In this document: positions 1 to 6,329 of the stretch, piece by piece
Layout: each line of letters starts with the position of its first letter
Numbering within the stretch: the first letter of the stretch is position 1
From: Streptococcus sp.
GTDB lineage: Bacteria; Bacillota; Bacilli; Lactobacillales; Aerococcaceae
Direction: 5' to 3'
DNA: 6,329 bases
Assembly: GCA_015264885.1 (NCBI GenBank)
Contig: JABZYY010000064.1
Span: forward strand, 1 to 6,329
Translations under genes and position numbers: made by a program
Notes under the pieces: generated by a model
What the model was told of the DNA's origin: nothing
The model's database searches: none
Seen by the model: the letters and a program-made list of their open reading frames with translations, nothing else

Positions 1-1
1 G

Positions 2-1972
2 ATTTCAACAATCGAAAAAGATGAAATTAATGCCGAAGACTGTACAGACTTAGTCTCAGAATTAGAAGATGAGGCTTCTATCCGATGCGTTCAAAATCTA
101 CTCAGCTATTTGAAACTCACTCAAAAGAGAAGTTTCTCGCACTTGCAAAAGGCACAAGCGTATCAAAGTGAGTTTTATCTCTCAATGAATTATGAGACAA
201 AACGAAACTTAGAGTTAACAACGACCATTCGTGCCAACCAAAAACATGGGTCGCTGTTCTGGTTCTTAGACGAGACGCAAACAGCGATGGGTGGACGCCT
301 CCTTAAACAATGGCTTGAAAAACCTCTAGTATTAGAAGGGGCGATTCAAAAACGACATGCGCTAGTGGAGACATTGAACCAACATTACTTTGAACGTACA
401 GACTTTATCGAAACATTAAAACGTGTGTACGACTTAGAACGGATTGTTGGGAAAGTGTCATTTGGAACCGCTAATGCGCGTGACCTCTTGCAACTCAAAC
501 AAACACTTGGACAAGTGCCAATCTTTAAATCGATTGTCGATAGCTTGGACTCAGAGGAATGGAGTGCTCTTGGGGAAAACTTATTCGACATTCCGGAGTT
601 ATATGATTTAATCGACCGTGCCATCGACGAGGATGCACCTCTTACGATTTCAGATGGAAATATTATCCGTTCAGGGTATAACGCGACACTGGATACGTAC
701 CTGGATACGATGAAACATGGAAAAGAATGGATTGCACAACTCCAACAACAAGAACGTGAGCAAACAGGCATTAGTTCATTGAAGATTAGTTTCAACAAGG
801 TGTTTGGATACTATATCGAAGTGACAAAATCGAATCTATCGAAACTCGATAGCAGTCGTTATGAGCGTAAACAAACGCTGGCGAATGCAGAACGTTTTAT
901 TACGCCTGAATTAAAAGAAAAAGAAACGCTGATTTTAGAAGCGGAAGAAAAATCAAGTGCACTCGAATACCAATTATTCGTAGAAGTGCGTGAACAAGTG
1001 AAACATTATACGGCCCAGCTGCAACAATTAGCAAAAACTGTCGCAACCATTGACGTCTTACAAGCCTTTAGTGTGGTGAGCGAACGTTATCACTTAGTGA
1101 AACCTACGATTTCAATGAAGAACCGTAGACTCTGGATTGAGGATGGTCGCCATCCGGTTGTTGAAAAGGTCATGGGACAATCAACGTATGTGCCAAACAG
1201 CATTTCAATGAGTCCAGAGGAACATATTCTTCTCATTACCGGGCCAAACATGTCTGGTAAATCAACTTACATGAGACAATTAGCACTCTGCGTCATCTTA
1301 GCGCAAATCGGATGTTTTGTACCTGCCAAGAGTGCAACGATTCCAGTCTTCACGAAAATCTTTACCCGTATTGGAGCTGCCGATGATTTAATTTCTGGTC
1401 AAAGTACGTTCATGGTTGAGATGATGGAGACAAACCACGCACTCAGAAATGCAGACGAAACGAGCTTATTGTTGTTTGACGAAATCGGACGTGGAACGGC
1501 TACGTATGATGGAATGGCGCTTGCTGAAGCAATCATCACATATATTCACGAGCATTTAACAGCGAAAGTATTATTCTCAACGCACTATCACGAGTTAACG
1601 CGACTCAGTGAGAAATATGCAGATTTACGAAATGTGCATGTAGGAGTGGTTGAGGAAAATGGCGAAGTGGTCTTCTTGCATAAAGTATTAGAAGGACCAG
1701 CCGATAAGAGTTACGGGATTCATGTAGCGAAGCTTGCTGGGCTTCCAAGAGAGCTACTAGAAAATGCGAGCACGATTTTAAATCATTTAGAAGCTAAAGG
1801 GGCCGCAAGTGACAATAGCACTTTTGTAGAACAAGTATCGCTCTTTGAAGAAGAAAGAGAGAGCATGCCTGAATGGGTTCACGAGCTTAAAGGATTAAAC
1901 TTAATGAGTATGACGCCAATGGATGCCATGAACATCCTGTATAAATGGCAACAAATGGAAAAGGGTGAGTAG
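2..1972 (+). CDS. mutS: DNA mismatch repair protein MutS, 5'-truncated by window edge
   Basis: MutS binds mismatches and small loops in DNA and recruits MutL using ATP. The frame is open from base 2 to the TAG at 1970-1972, giving 656 residues. The TTG at 110 is an internal leucine, not a start: the 36 codons before it continue MutS-like sequence. Walker A (GPNMSGKST) lies at residue 414 of this fragment; it is near residue 600-614 in full-length homologues, so about 200 residues (mismatch-binding domain and part of the connector) lie outside the window. Visible parts in order: end of the connector, core/lever helices, clamp (about 263-312, FNKVFGYYIEVTKSN), Walker A, the DDLISGQSTFMVEM signature (about 461-474), Walker B with DE at 493-494, and STHYHEL (526-532). 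Near the C-terminus QVSLF (611-615) fits the sliding-clamp-binding motif QxxLF, followed by the usual Firmicutes tail helix. Nothing looks broken. mutL follows 3 bp downstream. Confidence 0.97.
   Translation: MSTIEKDEINAEDCTDLVSELEDEASIRCVQNLLSYLKLTQKRSFSHLQKAQAYQSEFYLSMNYETKRNLELTTTIRANQKHGSLFWFLDETQTAMGGRLLKQWLEKPLVLEGAIQKRHALVETLNQHYFERTDFIETLKRVYDLERIVGKVSFGTANARDLLQLKQTLGQVPIFKSIVDSLDSEEWSALGENLFDIPELYDLIDRAIDEDAPLTISDGNIIRSGYNATLDTYLDTMKHGKEWIAQLQQQEREQTGISSLKISFNKVFGYYIEVTKSNLSKLDSSRYERKQTLANAERFITPELKEKETLILEAEEKSSALEYQLFVEVREQVKHYTAQLQQLAKTVATIDVLQAFSVVSERYHLVKPTISMKNRRLWIEDGRHPVVEKVMGQSTYVPNSISMSPEEHILLITGPNMSGKSTYMRQLALCVILAQIGCFVPAKSATIPVFTKIFTRIGAADDLISGQSTFMVEMMETNHALRNADETSLLLFDEIGRGTATYDGMALAEAIITYIHEHLTAKVLFSTHYHELTRLSEKYADLRNVHVGVVEENGEVVFLHKVLEGPADKSYGIHVAKLAGLPRELLENASTILNHLEAKGAASDNSTFVEQVSLFEEERESMPEWVHELKGLNLMSMTPMDAMNILYKWQQMEKGE
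1962..1969 (+). promoter_or_regulatory. Ribosome binding site of mutL, inside the mutS 3' end
   Basis: The run AGGGTGAG, preceded by further A's, matches the GGTGA part of the Firmicutes Shine-Dalgarno sequence and ends about 6 bp before the ATG at 1976. It lies within the last codons of mutS, so mutS and mutL are probably translationally coupled. It also supports ATG 1976 as the mutL start. Confidence 0.75.
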
Positions 1973-1975
1973 TGT

Positions 1976-3886
1976 ATGGGAACAATTAAAGAATTAAGTA
2001 CATTACTAACAAACCAAATTGCAGCAGGGGAAGTGATCGAACGTCCTTCTTCTGTGGTGAAAGAATTGCTCGAAAACGCGATTGACGCCAAAAGTACTCG
2101 TATCGAGATTGAAATCGAAGAGAGTGGCCTTCGCAAGATTCGCATCCAAGATAACGGAATCGGGATGACAAAAGAGGATGCTCGTATGTCGATTAAACGT
2201 CATACAACGAGTAAACTCTATTCGCCGGAACAACTCTTTAGAATCCGTACGCTCGGGTTCCGTGGGGAAGCCTTGGCGAGTATTACAGCCGTATCGAAAG
2301 TGACGCTGACGACTTCAACCGGAGAAGATAGCGGCGTGGAGTTGAAGATTGAATCTGGTGAAATCAAAGAAGAGAAGACTGTTCCGCCATTAAAAGGAAC
2401 GACTTTCCTTGTTGAAGATTTATTTTATAACACACCAGCCAGGTTGAAATTCGTTCGTACATTGCAAACGGAATTAGCGCACATTACCGATGTCGTGAGT
2501 AAGGCGTCTCTTAGTCATCCAGAAATTGCCTTTATTTTAAAAAATGATGGCAATCTGTTGTTACAAACTTCTGGGAAAGGTGATTTGCTGCAAGCCGTCG
2601 CTGGAAATATTGGGCCCGTAAATGCTCGTAAGATGTTACCATTTCACGGGGAAGACGAAGATTTCAAAGTGTCAGGATATACGTCGCTTCCAGAACTCAC
2701 ACGTTCGAATCGCAATTACTTATCGATTTTCATTAATGGACGACCAATCCGCAATATGGCCATCGCAAAGGCCATTACACTCGGATACGGCTCGACATTG
2801 ATGGTGGGACGATTCCCGATTACGATTATTTCGATTGAAATGGACGTGCAACTCGTCGATGTGAACGTACATCCAACGAAACAAGAAGTGCGAATCAGTA
2901 AAGAGCAAGAACTCTCACAGGTCATTCAAAAGGCCATTAGAGAGGCAATACAGGGCGTACAACGCATTCCTGAATCGATTGAAGACTTGTCCTTCAAACG
3001 TAAGGAAAATCGCGTAGAAGCTCCAAAACCAGTCCAACAAACTTTAGAGTGGCAATTGAAGACACCAATTGTGGAATCACCGCGCATAGAAACACCTTCG
3101 TTTACTGAAAATGTAAGAGAAGAAGTCGAAGTCCTATCAAACGATGATGCGCCTGTTCATCTAAGTAACGCAGTTGAACCCGTGGAGCAAGAAGAACTCG
3201 TAGACAGCCACGATGACCATGCAGACTATTTAAAATTGGCTGAGAAAATCGACTTTCAACCATTCGAAAGAGAATTTCCAGAATTACATTATTTTGGGCA
3301 AATGCATGGAACTTACTTATTTGCACAAAACGAAAAAGGCTTATATATGATTGACCAGCATGCCGCGCAAGAACGAATCAAGTATGAGCAGTTTAAAGTG
3401 GAGATTGGTCAAGTCGGTAGAGTCAGTCAGCCATTGATGGTACCAATTTTGCTAGAATTCTCGAAAAAGGACAGCGTGAAGTTGGAAGAACGATTATCCC
3501 TTGTAGAAGAATTTGGTATCGAGATGGAGCCGTTTGGACAAAATACGTTCCAAATTCAATCGCATCCAGCGTGGATTAAGAAGGGGCAAGAAAAGGCGAT
3601 TATCGAAGAAATTATCGATTTTATCTTGGCCGACGAAAAGATTACGGTTGCTAAATTAAGAGAAGCTACAGCGATTATGATGAGCTGTAAAGGTTCGATT
3701 AAGGCAAACCACCACTTAAGTGAATGGGAAGCACGTCAGTTATTAGTGGATTTATCTAAATGTAAAAATCCTTATAACTGTCCGCACGGAAGACCCGTAC
3801 TCGTTCATTTAACGAATAAGGACTTGGAACATCTCTTCAAGAGAATTCAAGATCCACATCAGTCGAAACGACAACAATTTGAATAG
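1976..3886 (+). CDS. mutL: DNA mismatch repair endonuclease MutL
   Basis: MutL is the ATP-gated nicking endonuclease that acts after MutS in mismatch repair. The 636-residue length is normal. The N-terminal GHKL ATPase domain (about 1-330) has NQIAAGEV (13-20), [10 protein letters not shown] with catalytic-type E30 and Mg-binding N34, DNGIG (59-63), GFRGEAL (94-100) and the conserved lysine of HPTKQEV (299-305). An acidic, low-conservation linker runs from about 331 to 430. The C-terminal dimerisation/endonuclease domain has [12 protein letters not shown] (460-471), an exact match to DQHA(X)2E(X)4E, plus SCKGSIKAN (570-578), CPHGRP (602-607) and the terminal FKR. The metal-dependent nuclease therefore looks active, as in organisms without MutH. 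QPLMVP (485-490) resembles the sliding-clamp contact QEMIVP of Bacillus subtilis MutL. It starts 3 bp after mutS, and msrB follows 11 bp after its stop. Confidence 0.98.
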   Translation: MGTIKELSTLLTNQIAAGEVIERPSSVVKELLENAIDAKSTRIEIEIEESGLRKIRIQDNGIGMTKEDARMSIKRHTTSKLYSPEQLFRIRTLGFRGEALASITAVSKVTLTTSTGEDSGVELKIESGEIKEEKTVPPLKGTTFLVEDLFYNTPARLKFVRTLQTELAHITDVVSKASLSHPEIAFILKNDGNLLLQTSGKGDLLQAVAGNIGPVNARKMLPFHGEDEDFKVSGYTSLPELTRSNRNYLSIFINGRPIRNMAIAKAITLGYGSTLMVGRFPITIISIEMDVQLVDVNVHPTKQEVRISKEQELSQVIQKAIREAIQGVQRIPESIEDLSFKRKENRVEAPKPVQQTLEWQLKTPIVESPRIETPSFTENVREEVEVLSNDDAPVHLSNAVEPVEQEELVDSHDDHADYLKLAEKIDFQPFEREFPELHYFGQMHGTYLFAQNEKGLYMIDQHAAQERIKYEQFKVEIGQVGRVSQPLMVPILLEFSKKDSVKLEERLSLVEEFGIEMEPFGQNTFQIQSHPAWIKKGQEKAIIEEIIDFILADEKITVAKLREATAIMMSCKGSIKANHHLSEWEARQLLVDLSKCKNPYNCPHGRPVLVHLTNKDLEHLFKRIQDPHQSKRQQFE

Positions 3887-3890
3887 GAGA
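3885..3890 (+). promoter_or_regulatory. Ribosome binding site of msrB overlapping the mutL stop
   Basis: AGGAGA begins within the TAG stop codon of mutL (3884-3886) and lies 7 bp before the ATG at 3898. The overlap suggests that ribosomes ending mutL help load msrB. I see no convincing promoter in the end of mutL, which supports co-transcription. Confidence 0.8.
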
Positions 3891-3897
3891 ACCCACG

Positions 3898-4332
3898 ATG
3901 GAATTTTCAAAAGAAGAACTAAAAAAACGTTTAACAGAAATTCAATATGAAGTGACTCAAAATGAAGCCACAGAAAGACCTTTTTCAGGAGAATATGATG
4001 ATTTCTATGAAGATGGAATTTATGTAGATATCGTTAGCGGAGAGCCGCTCTTTAGCTCAAAAGACAAATTTGATGCAGGTTGTGGCTGGCCATCATTTTC
4101 AAAACCAATTGAAAATACAACGCTAACGGAAAAAGAAGACTTCAAATTGAACCGTAAGAGAACAGAAGTGAGAAGTGGTCAAGCAGATTCTCATTTAGGA
4201 CACGTCTTCGAAGATGGTCCAAAAGAATTAGGCGGACTCCGTTATTGCATCAATTCTGCCTCTCTTCGTTTTATCCCAGTTGCGAAGCTGGAAGAAGAGG
4301 GATACGGAGAATTTCTACAATATTTTCAATAA
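3898..4332 (+). CDS. msrB: Peptide-methionine (R)-S-oxide reductase MsrB, zinc-free type
   Basis: MsrB reduces the R epimer of methionine sulfoxide in oxidised proteins in the cytoplasm, normally recycled by thioredoxin. The 144-residue length matches single-domain MsrB. The sequence runs through the SelR fold: [17 protein letters not shown] (17-33), [20 protein letters not shown] (48-67), [20 protein letters not shown] (88-107) and [15 protein letters not shown] (113-127). C117 in RYCIN is the expected catalytic cysteine and C62 in GCGWPSF the expected resolving cysteine. The two CxxC pairs that hold structural zinc in E. coli-type MsrB are absent: the positions read SGEP and DSHL, as in B. 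subtilis MsrB. The protein has no signal peptide and no fused MsrA domain. The gene starts 11 bp after mutL and ends 28 bp before a terminator, so it is probably the last gene of a mutS-mutL-msrB unit. Arginine codons are mixed (CGT and AGA), as in mutL. Confidence 0.97.
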   Translation: MEFSKEELKKRLTEIQYEVTQNEATERPFSGEYDDFYEDGIYVDIVSGEPLFSSKDKFDAGCGWPSFSKPIENTTLTEKEDFKLNRKRTEVRSGQADSHLGHVFEDGPKELGGLRYCINSASLRFIPVAKLEEEGYGEFLQYFQ

Positions 4333-4360
4333 AAATCTTAACAAGCCTTATTGAGATAGA

Positions 4361-4390
4361 AAAACCGAGGAATTTCACCTCGGTTTTTTT
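4361..4390 (+). terminator. Rho-independent terminator after msrB
   Basis: AAAACCGAGG (4361-4370) pairs perfectly with CCTCGGTTTT (4378-4387) across a 7-nt loop and runs into seven T's (4384-4390). The GC-rich core CCGAGG/CCTCGG with a T tract is a textbook intrinsic terminator closing the mutS-mutL-msrB transcript. A run of A's on the left arm means it could also work weakly on the opposite strand. Just before it, TCAATAA (4326-4332, containing the msrB stop) is complementary to TTATTGA (4348-4354), an AT-rich stem of doubtful strength. Confidence 0.92.
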
Positions 4391-4406
4391 GATCCTATCT
4401 GACTTT

Positions 4407-4419
4407 TTATGAACGTTTT
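4407..4419 (+). repeat. Repeat copy 1, TTATGAACGTTTT
   Basis: This 13-bp sequence is repeated exactly at 4510-4522, and its core ATGAMCGTTTT recurs at 4589-4599. Copy 1 ends one base before the proposed -35 of P1, with its central CG about 42 bp upstream of the expected transcription start. That would suit an activator or a repressor of P1. The regulator is unknown. The repeat is seen; the function is inferred. Confidence 0.5.
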
Positions 4420-4420
4420 A

Positions 4421-4450
4421 TTGCAGAATGAACATAAAAAATGGTAAAAT
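4421..4450 (+). promoter_or_regulatory. Probable upstream sigma-A promoter P1 of the phosphoketolase gene
   Basis: A weak -35 TTGCAG (4421-4426) and a good -10 TAAAAT (4445-4450) are 18 bp apart, and TGG stands directly before the -10, which makes an extended -10 (TGn). The start would fall near 4456-4458, leaving a leader of about 270 nt before the phosphoketolase ATG. The -10 is stronger than that of P2; the -35 is poorer. Assignment is by motif only. Confidence 0.55.
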
Positions 4451-4455
4451 AGAGT

Positions 4456-4487
4456 ACTCGATGATGAGTTATGATCAATATTCGAGT
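4456..4487 (+). repeat. Inverted repeat at the expected 5' end of the P1 transcript
   Basis: ACTCGA (4456-4461) pairs with TCGAGT (4482-4487) around a 20-nt interior. Inside it TGAT (4462-4465) can pair with ATCA (4474-4477), extending the stem with a one-sided ATAT bulge. It begins almost exactly at the start predicted for P1, so it could form a 5'-terminal RNA hairpin that stabilises the transcript, or act as a DNA operator. Its role is unknown. Confidence 0.35.
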
Positions 4488-4509
4488 TGAAATAGTCAAA
4501 TAAATGTGA

Positions 4510-4522
4510 TTATGAACGTTTT
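4510..4522 (+). repeat. Repeat copy 2, TTATGAACGTTTT
   Basis: This is an exact 13-bp copy of the element at 4407-4419, offset by 103 bp. It lies about 60 bp inside the P1 transcript and about 128 bp upstream of the start expected from P2. It could act as a distal operator, allow looping between sites, or be a chance repeat in AT-rich DNA. Confidence 0.5.
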
Positions 4523-4549
4523 GGATTAGTAGAAATACGGTCTAAAAAC

Positions 4550-4562
4550 AGGAATATTTCCT
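4550..4562. repeat. 13-bp palindrome AGGAATATTTCCT
   Basis: The arms AGGAA and TTCCT are perfect and separated by TAT. The dyad sits between repeat copies 2 and 3, about 90 bp upstream of the start expected from P2. The size suits a dimeric helix-turn-helix regulator, but I do not recognise the site. Confidence 0.3.
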
Positions 4563-4588
4563 AAAGATAATCGAAAAACATCAAAACA

Positions 4589-4599
4589 ATGACCGTTTT
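4589..4599 (+). repeat. Repeat copy 3 (variant), ATGACCGTTTT
   Basis: It differs by one base from the ATGAACGTTTT core of copies 1 and 2 and, like copy 1, continues with A. It ends 11 bp before the -35 of P2, with its central CG about 52 bp upstream of the expected start. A copy just upstream of both promoters argues for a shared regulator. Confidence 0.4.
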
Positions 4600-4610
4600 A
4601 GTTATTCTTC

Positions 4611-4639
4611 TTGACACCCGTAATTCGGTATGGTAAATA
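4611..4639 (+). promoter_or_regulatory. Probable proximal sigma-A promoter P2 of the phosphoketolase gene
   Basis: A perfect -35 TTGACA (4611-4616) is followed after 17 bp by TAAATA (4634-4639), with TGG directly before it as an extended -10. The -10 matches TATAAT poorly (3 of 6), so basal strength may depend on the TGn or on an activator. Initiation would be near 4646-4649, giving a leader of about 77-80 nt. GGTAAATA occurs at 4632-4639 and again at 4646-4653, spanning the -10 and the start, which could be an operator pair. Confidence 0.65.
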
Positions 4640-4707
4640 CTTTGCGGTAAATAAAAGAAGGATTTTTGAAACGCCATTTTCGAATTTCTTTAGAAGCCAA
4701 AAATAAG

Positions 4708-4715
4708 AAGGGAAG
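4708..4715 (+). promoter_or_regulatory. Ribosome binding site of the phosphoketolase gene
   Basis: AAGGGAAG, within a purine run starting at 4705, lies 10-12 bp before the ATG at 4726. The spacing is slightly long and the match to AAGGAGG incomplete, but no better site or start is nearby and the protein begins as expected for the family. Confidence 0.65.
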
Positions 4716-4725
4716 ACAAATACAC

Positions 4726-6329
4726 ATGACACAATTTGATACACCAGAATACTTAGCAAAAGTGGATGCTTGGTGGCGTGCAGCGAACTACATTTCAGTA
4801 GCTCAAATGTACTTAAAAGATAACCCACTTTTACGTCGTCCAATCCAAAAAGAAGACGTTAAACTTCATCCAATCGGACACTGGGGAACAATCGCAGGAC
4901 AAAACTTTATTTACGCACACTTAAACCGTGCTATTAATAAATATGACTTAGATATGTTCTACATTGAAGGACCAGGTCACGGTGGACAAGTAATGGTTTC
5001 TAACTCTTACTTAGATGGATCTTACACAGAGTTATACCCACAAATCACTCAAGATGAAGCAGGGTTCAAACAATTATGTAAAATCTTCTCATTCCCTGGA
5101 GGAATTGCGTCTCACGCTGCTCCAGAAACTCCTGGTTCAATTCACGAAGGTGGAGAATTAGGTTACTCATTATCACATGCTACAGGTGCAATCTTAGATA
5201 ATCCTAACGTAATTGCAGCAGCAGTTATCGGTGACGGAGAAGCAGAAACTGGTCCTTTAGCAGCTGGTTGGTTCTCAAACACATTCATCAACCCAGTAAA
5301 CGATGGTGCAGTATTACCAATCCTTTACTTAAACGGTGGTAAAATCCACAACCCAACTATTTTAGCTCGTCGTACTGATGAAGAATTAACTCAATACTTC
5401 AACGGTTTAGGATGGGATCCAATCTTCGTAGAAGGAACAGATCCTAAAGAAGTTCACCCATTAATGGCTGCTAAATTAGATGAAGCTATTGAAAAAATCC
5501 AAGCGATTCAAAAAGAAGCTCGTTCTAAGAGCGCCGAAGAAGCTACAATGCCACATTGGCCAGTATTAGTAGTACGTACTCCTAAAGGTTGGACAGGTCC
5601 AAAAGAATGGAACCATGAACCAATCGAAGGCGGATTCCGTGCTCACCAAGTTCCAATTCCAGTATCTGGAGAAGCTATGGAACACATCGATGCTTTAGTT
5701 GACTGGTTGAAATCATACCGTCCAGAAGAATTATTCGATGAAAATGGTAAATTAGTAGAAGAAATTGCTGCAATTTCTCCAAAAGGCCCACGTCGTATGA
5801 GCATGAACCCAATCACTAACGCAGGGGTTGTAAAACCAATGGAAATTACTGATTGGACTAAACATGCCATCGATACATCTAAACCAGGTGCTATCCAAAA
5901 ACAAGATATGATTGAATTTGGTCGTTTTGCTGCTGACTTAGTAAAAGCAAACCCAGATAACTTCCGTATCTTTGGACCAGACGAAACTAAATCTAACCGT
6001 CTAAACGAAGTCTTCAAAGCAACTAACCGTCAATGGGTTGGTCGTCGTGACGAAAGCTACGATGAATGGATTTCACCAGTTGGTCGTGTTATCGACTCAC
6101 AATTATCAGAACACCAAGCTGAAGGATTCTTAGAAGGGTATGTATTAACAGGTCGTCACGGATTCTTCGCATCTTACGAATCATTCTTACGTGTAGTTGA
6201 CTCAATGATCACTCAACACTTCAAATGGTTACGTAAAGCTAAAACTCACGCTCCATGGCGTAAAAACTATCCATCATTAAACTTGATTGCAACATCAACA
6301 GTGTTCCAACAAGACCACAATGGATATAC
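4726..6329 (+). CDS. xfp: Xylulose-5-phosphate/fructose-6-phosphate phosphoketolase, 3'-truncated by window edge
   Basis: Phosphoketolase is a thiamine-diphosphate enzyme that splits xylulose 5-phosphate (often also fructose 6-phosphate) with phosphate into acetyl phosphate plus an aldose phosphate, the key step of heterofermentative sugar breakdown. The frame is open from ATG 4726 to the edge: 534 codons of a family near 790-800, so the C-terminal third is missing. The start fits the N-terminus of lactobacillary enzymes ([18 protein letters not shown]). Diagnostic sequence includes HPIGHWGT (48-55), EGPGHGG (81-87), [20 protein letters not shown] (129-148), the cofactor motif [11 protein letters not shown] (169-179), RAHQVPIPV (305-313) and GPDE (417-420), whose glutamate probably activates the cofactor. 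H52, H85, H130 and H307 match active-site histidines described for the family. Every arginine codon is CGT and leucine is almost always TTA, unlike the mixed codons of mutS and mutL, indicating strong expression. Xylulose versus dual specificity cannot be decided here. A strong terminator upstream and its own promoters make it a separate transcription unit. Confidence 0.96.
   Translation, partial: MTQFDTPEYLAKVDAWWRAANYISVAQMYLKDNPLLRRPIQKEDVKLHPIGHWGTIAGQNFIYAHLNRAINKYDLDMFYIEGPGHGGQVMVSNSYLDGSYTELYPQITQDEAGFKQLCKIFSFPGGIASHAAPETPGSIHEGGELGYSLSHATGAILDNPNVIAAAVIGDGEAETGPLAAGWFSNTFINPVNDGAVLPILYLNGGKIHNPTILARRTDEELTQYFNGLGWDPIFVEGTDPKEVHPLMAAKLDEAIEKIQAIQKEARSKSAEEATMPHWPVLVVRTPKGWTGPKEWNHEPIEGGFRAHQVPIPVSGEAMEHIDALVDWLKSYRPEELFDENGKLVEEIAAISPKGPRRMSMNPITNAGVVKPMEITDWTKHAIDTSKPGAIQKQDMIEFGRFAADLVKANPDNFRIFGPDETKSNRLNEVFKATNRQWVGRRDESYDEWISPVGRVIDSQLSEHQAEGFLEGYVLTGRHGFFASYESFLRVVDSMITQHFKWLRKAKTHAPWRKNYPSLNLIATSTVFQQDHNGY

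Larger units (their letters stand above)
4391..4725 (+). other. Non-coding regulatory region between msrB terminator and phosphoketolase gene
   Basis: This stretch is markedly AT-rich and has no credible gene on either strand. The short ATG-started frames on the + strand (9 to 20 codons, for example from 4428, 4461, 4471 and 4589) lack ribosome binding sites. The region holds two promoter-like sequences (P1 near 4421-4450, P2 near 4611-4639), three copies of an ATGAMCGTTTT element, an inverted repeat at 4456-4487, a palindrome at 4550-4562 and the phosphoketolase ribosome binding site. I see no tRNA, T-box or recognisable riboswitch, and no terminator between P1 and the gene. Confidence 0.8.

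Noticed and set aside
110..112. TTG as an alternative start giving a 620-residue MutS
   Set aside because: The frame is open upstream to base 2 and the extra 36 codons read as MutS connector sequence, so the gene starts outside the window.
385..798. Minus-strand frame of 137 codons inside mutS
   Set aside because: It lies wholly antisense to a clearly conserved part of MutS; its cysteine- and serine-rich composition is an artefact of reverse reading.
889..901. GAACGTTTTATT inside mutS, similar to repeat copy 1
   Set aside because: It lies within conserved coding sequence (ERFIT) and lacks the ATG part of the element, so a chance match is the simpler explanation.
3832..3844. Palindrome TCTCTT-C-AAGAGA near the 3' end of mutL
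   Set aside because: It is within conserved MutL codons, its one-base loop cannot form a stable RNA hairpin without fraying, and no T tract follows.
4428..4636. Short + strand frames that could be leader peptides (starts at 4428, 4461, 4471, 4513, 4589)
   Set aside because: None has a ribosome binding site, several overlap promoter elements, and no attenuator-like alternative hairpins are seen. That three starts fall in the ATGAMCGTTTT repeats follows from the repeat itself.
4664..4684. Possible catabolite-responsive element around TTGAAACGCCATTT downstream of P2
   Set aside because: Aligned on its CG it has about five mismatches to the cre consensus, including the outer TG/CA positions.
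4598..4843. Minus-strand frame of 81 codons across the xfp promoter and start
   Set aside because: It covers P2, the ribosome binding site and the first xfp codons in antisense, and it is lysine/leucine/phenylalanine-rich as expected from translating AT-rich DNA, with no recognisable domain.
5643..6017. Minus-strand frame of 124 codons inside xfp
   Set aside because: It is the antisense shadow of a strongly biased coding sequence and resembles no protein I know.
1..6329. CRISPR array, insertion sequence, phage attachment site, tRNA or rRNA
   Set aside because: I saw no regularly spaced repeats, terminal inverted repeats, transposase-like sequence or RNA-gene signatures anywhere in the window.

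Overview
The window comes from a low-GC Gram-positive bacterium, most likely a lactic acid bacterium (order Lactobacillales). The grounds are AT-leaning codon use, AGGAG-type ribosome binding sites, MutS and MutL of the Firmicutes type (MutL with an intact endonuclease motif, so a methyl-independent repair system), a zinc-free MsrB, and a phosphoketolase whose N-terminus reads like lactobacillary and enterococcal enzymes. I cannot name a genus from the sequence alone.

Layout, all on the + strand. (1) Bases 2-1972 are the 3' three quarters of mutS, cut by the left window edge. (2) Bases 1976-3886 are a complete mutL, 3 bp after the mutS stop. (3) Bases 3898-4332 are a complete msrB, 11 bp after the mutL stop, with its ribosome binding site overlapping that stop codon. 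These three genes look like one transcription unit closed by a strong intrinsic terminator (4361-4390). (4) Bases 4391-4725 are a 335-bp AT-rich non-coding region holding two probable sigma-A promoters, a hairpin at the expected start of the longer transcript, a 13-bp palindrome and three copies of an ATGAMCGTTTT element. (5) Bases 4726-6329 are the first 534 codons of a phosphoketolase gene (xfp/xpkA), cut by the right edge.

How the genes work together: MutS and MutL are the mismatch sensor and the nicking endonuclease of DNA mismatch repair, and both keep a motif for docking on the DNA polymerase sliding clamp. MsrB repairs oxidised methionine in proteins and appears to be co-transcribed with them. 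Phosphoketolase is a separate transcription unit for central carbon metabolism; its codon use (every arginine codon CGT, leucine nearly always TTA) points to high expression.

No previously undescribed multi-gene system is visible. The coding content is ordinary. The part most worth a second look is the regulatory region upstream of the phosphoketolase gene, with its repeated element placed just upstream of each proposed promoter.
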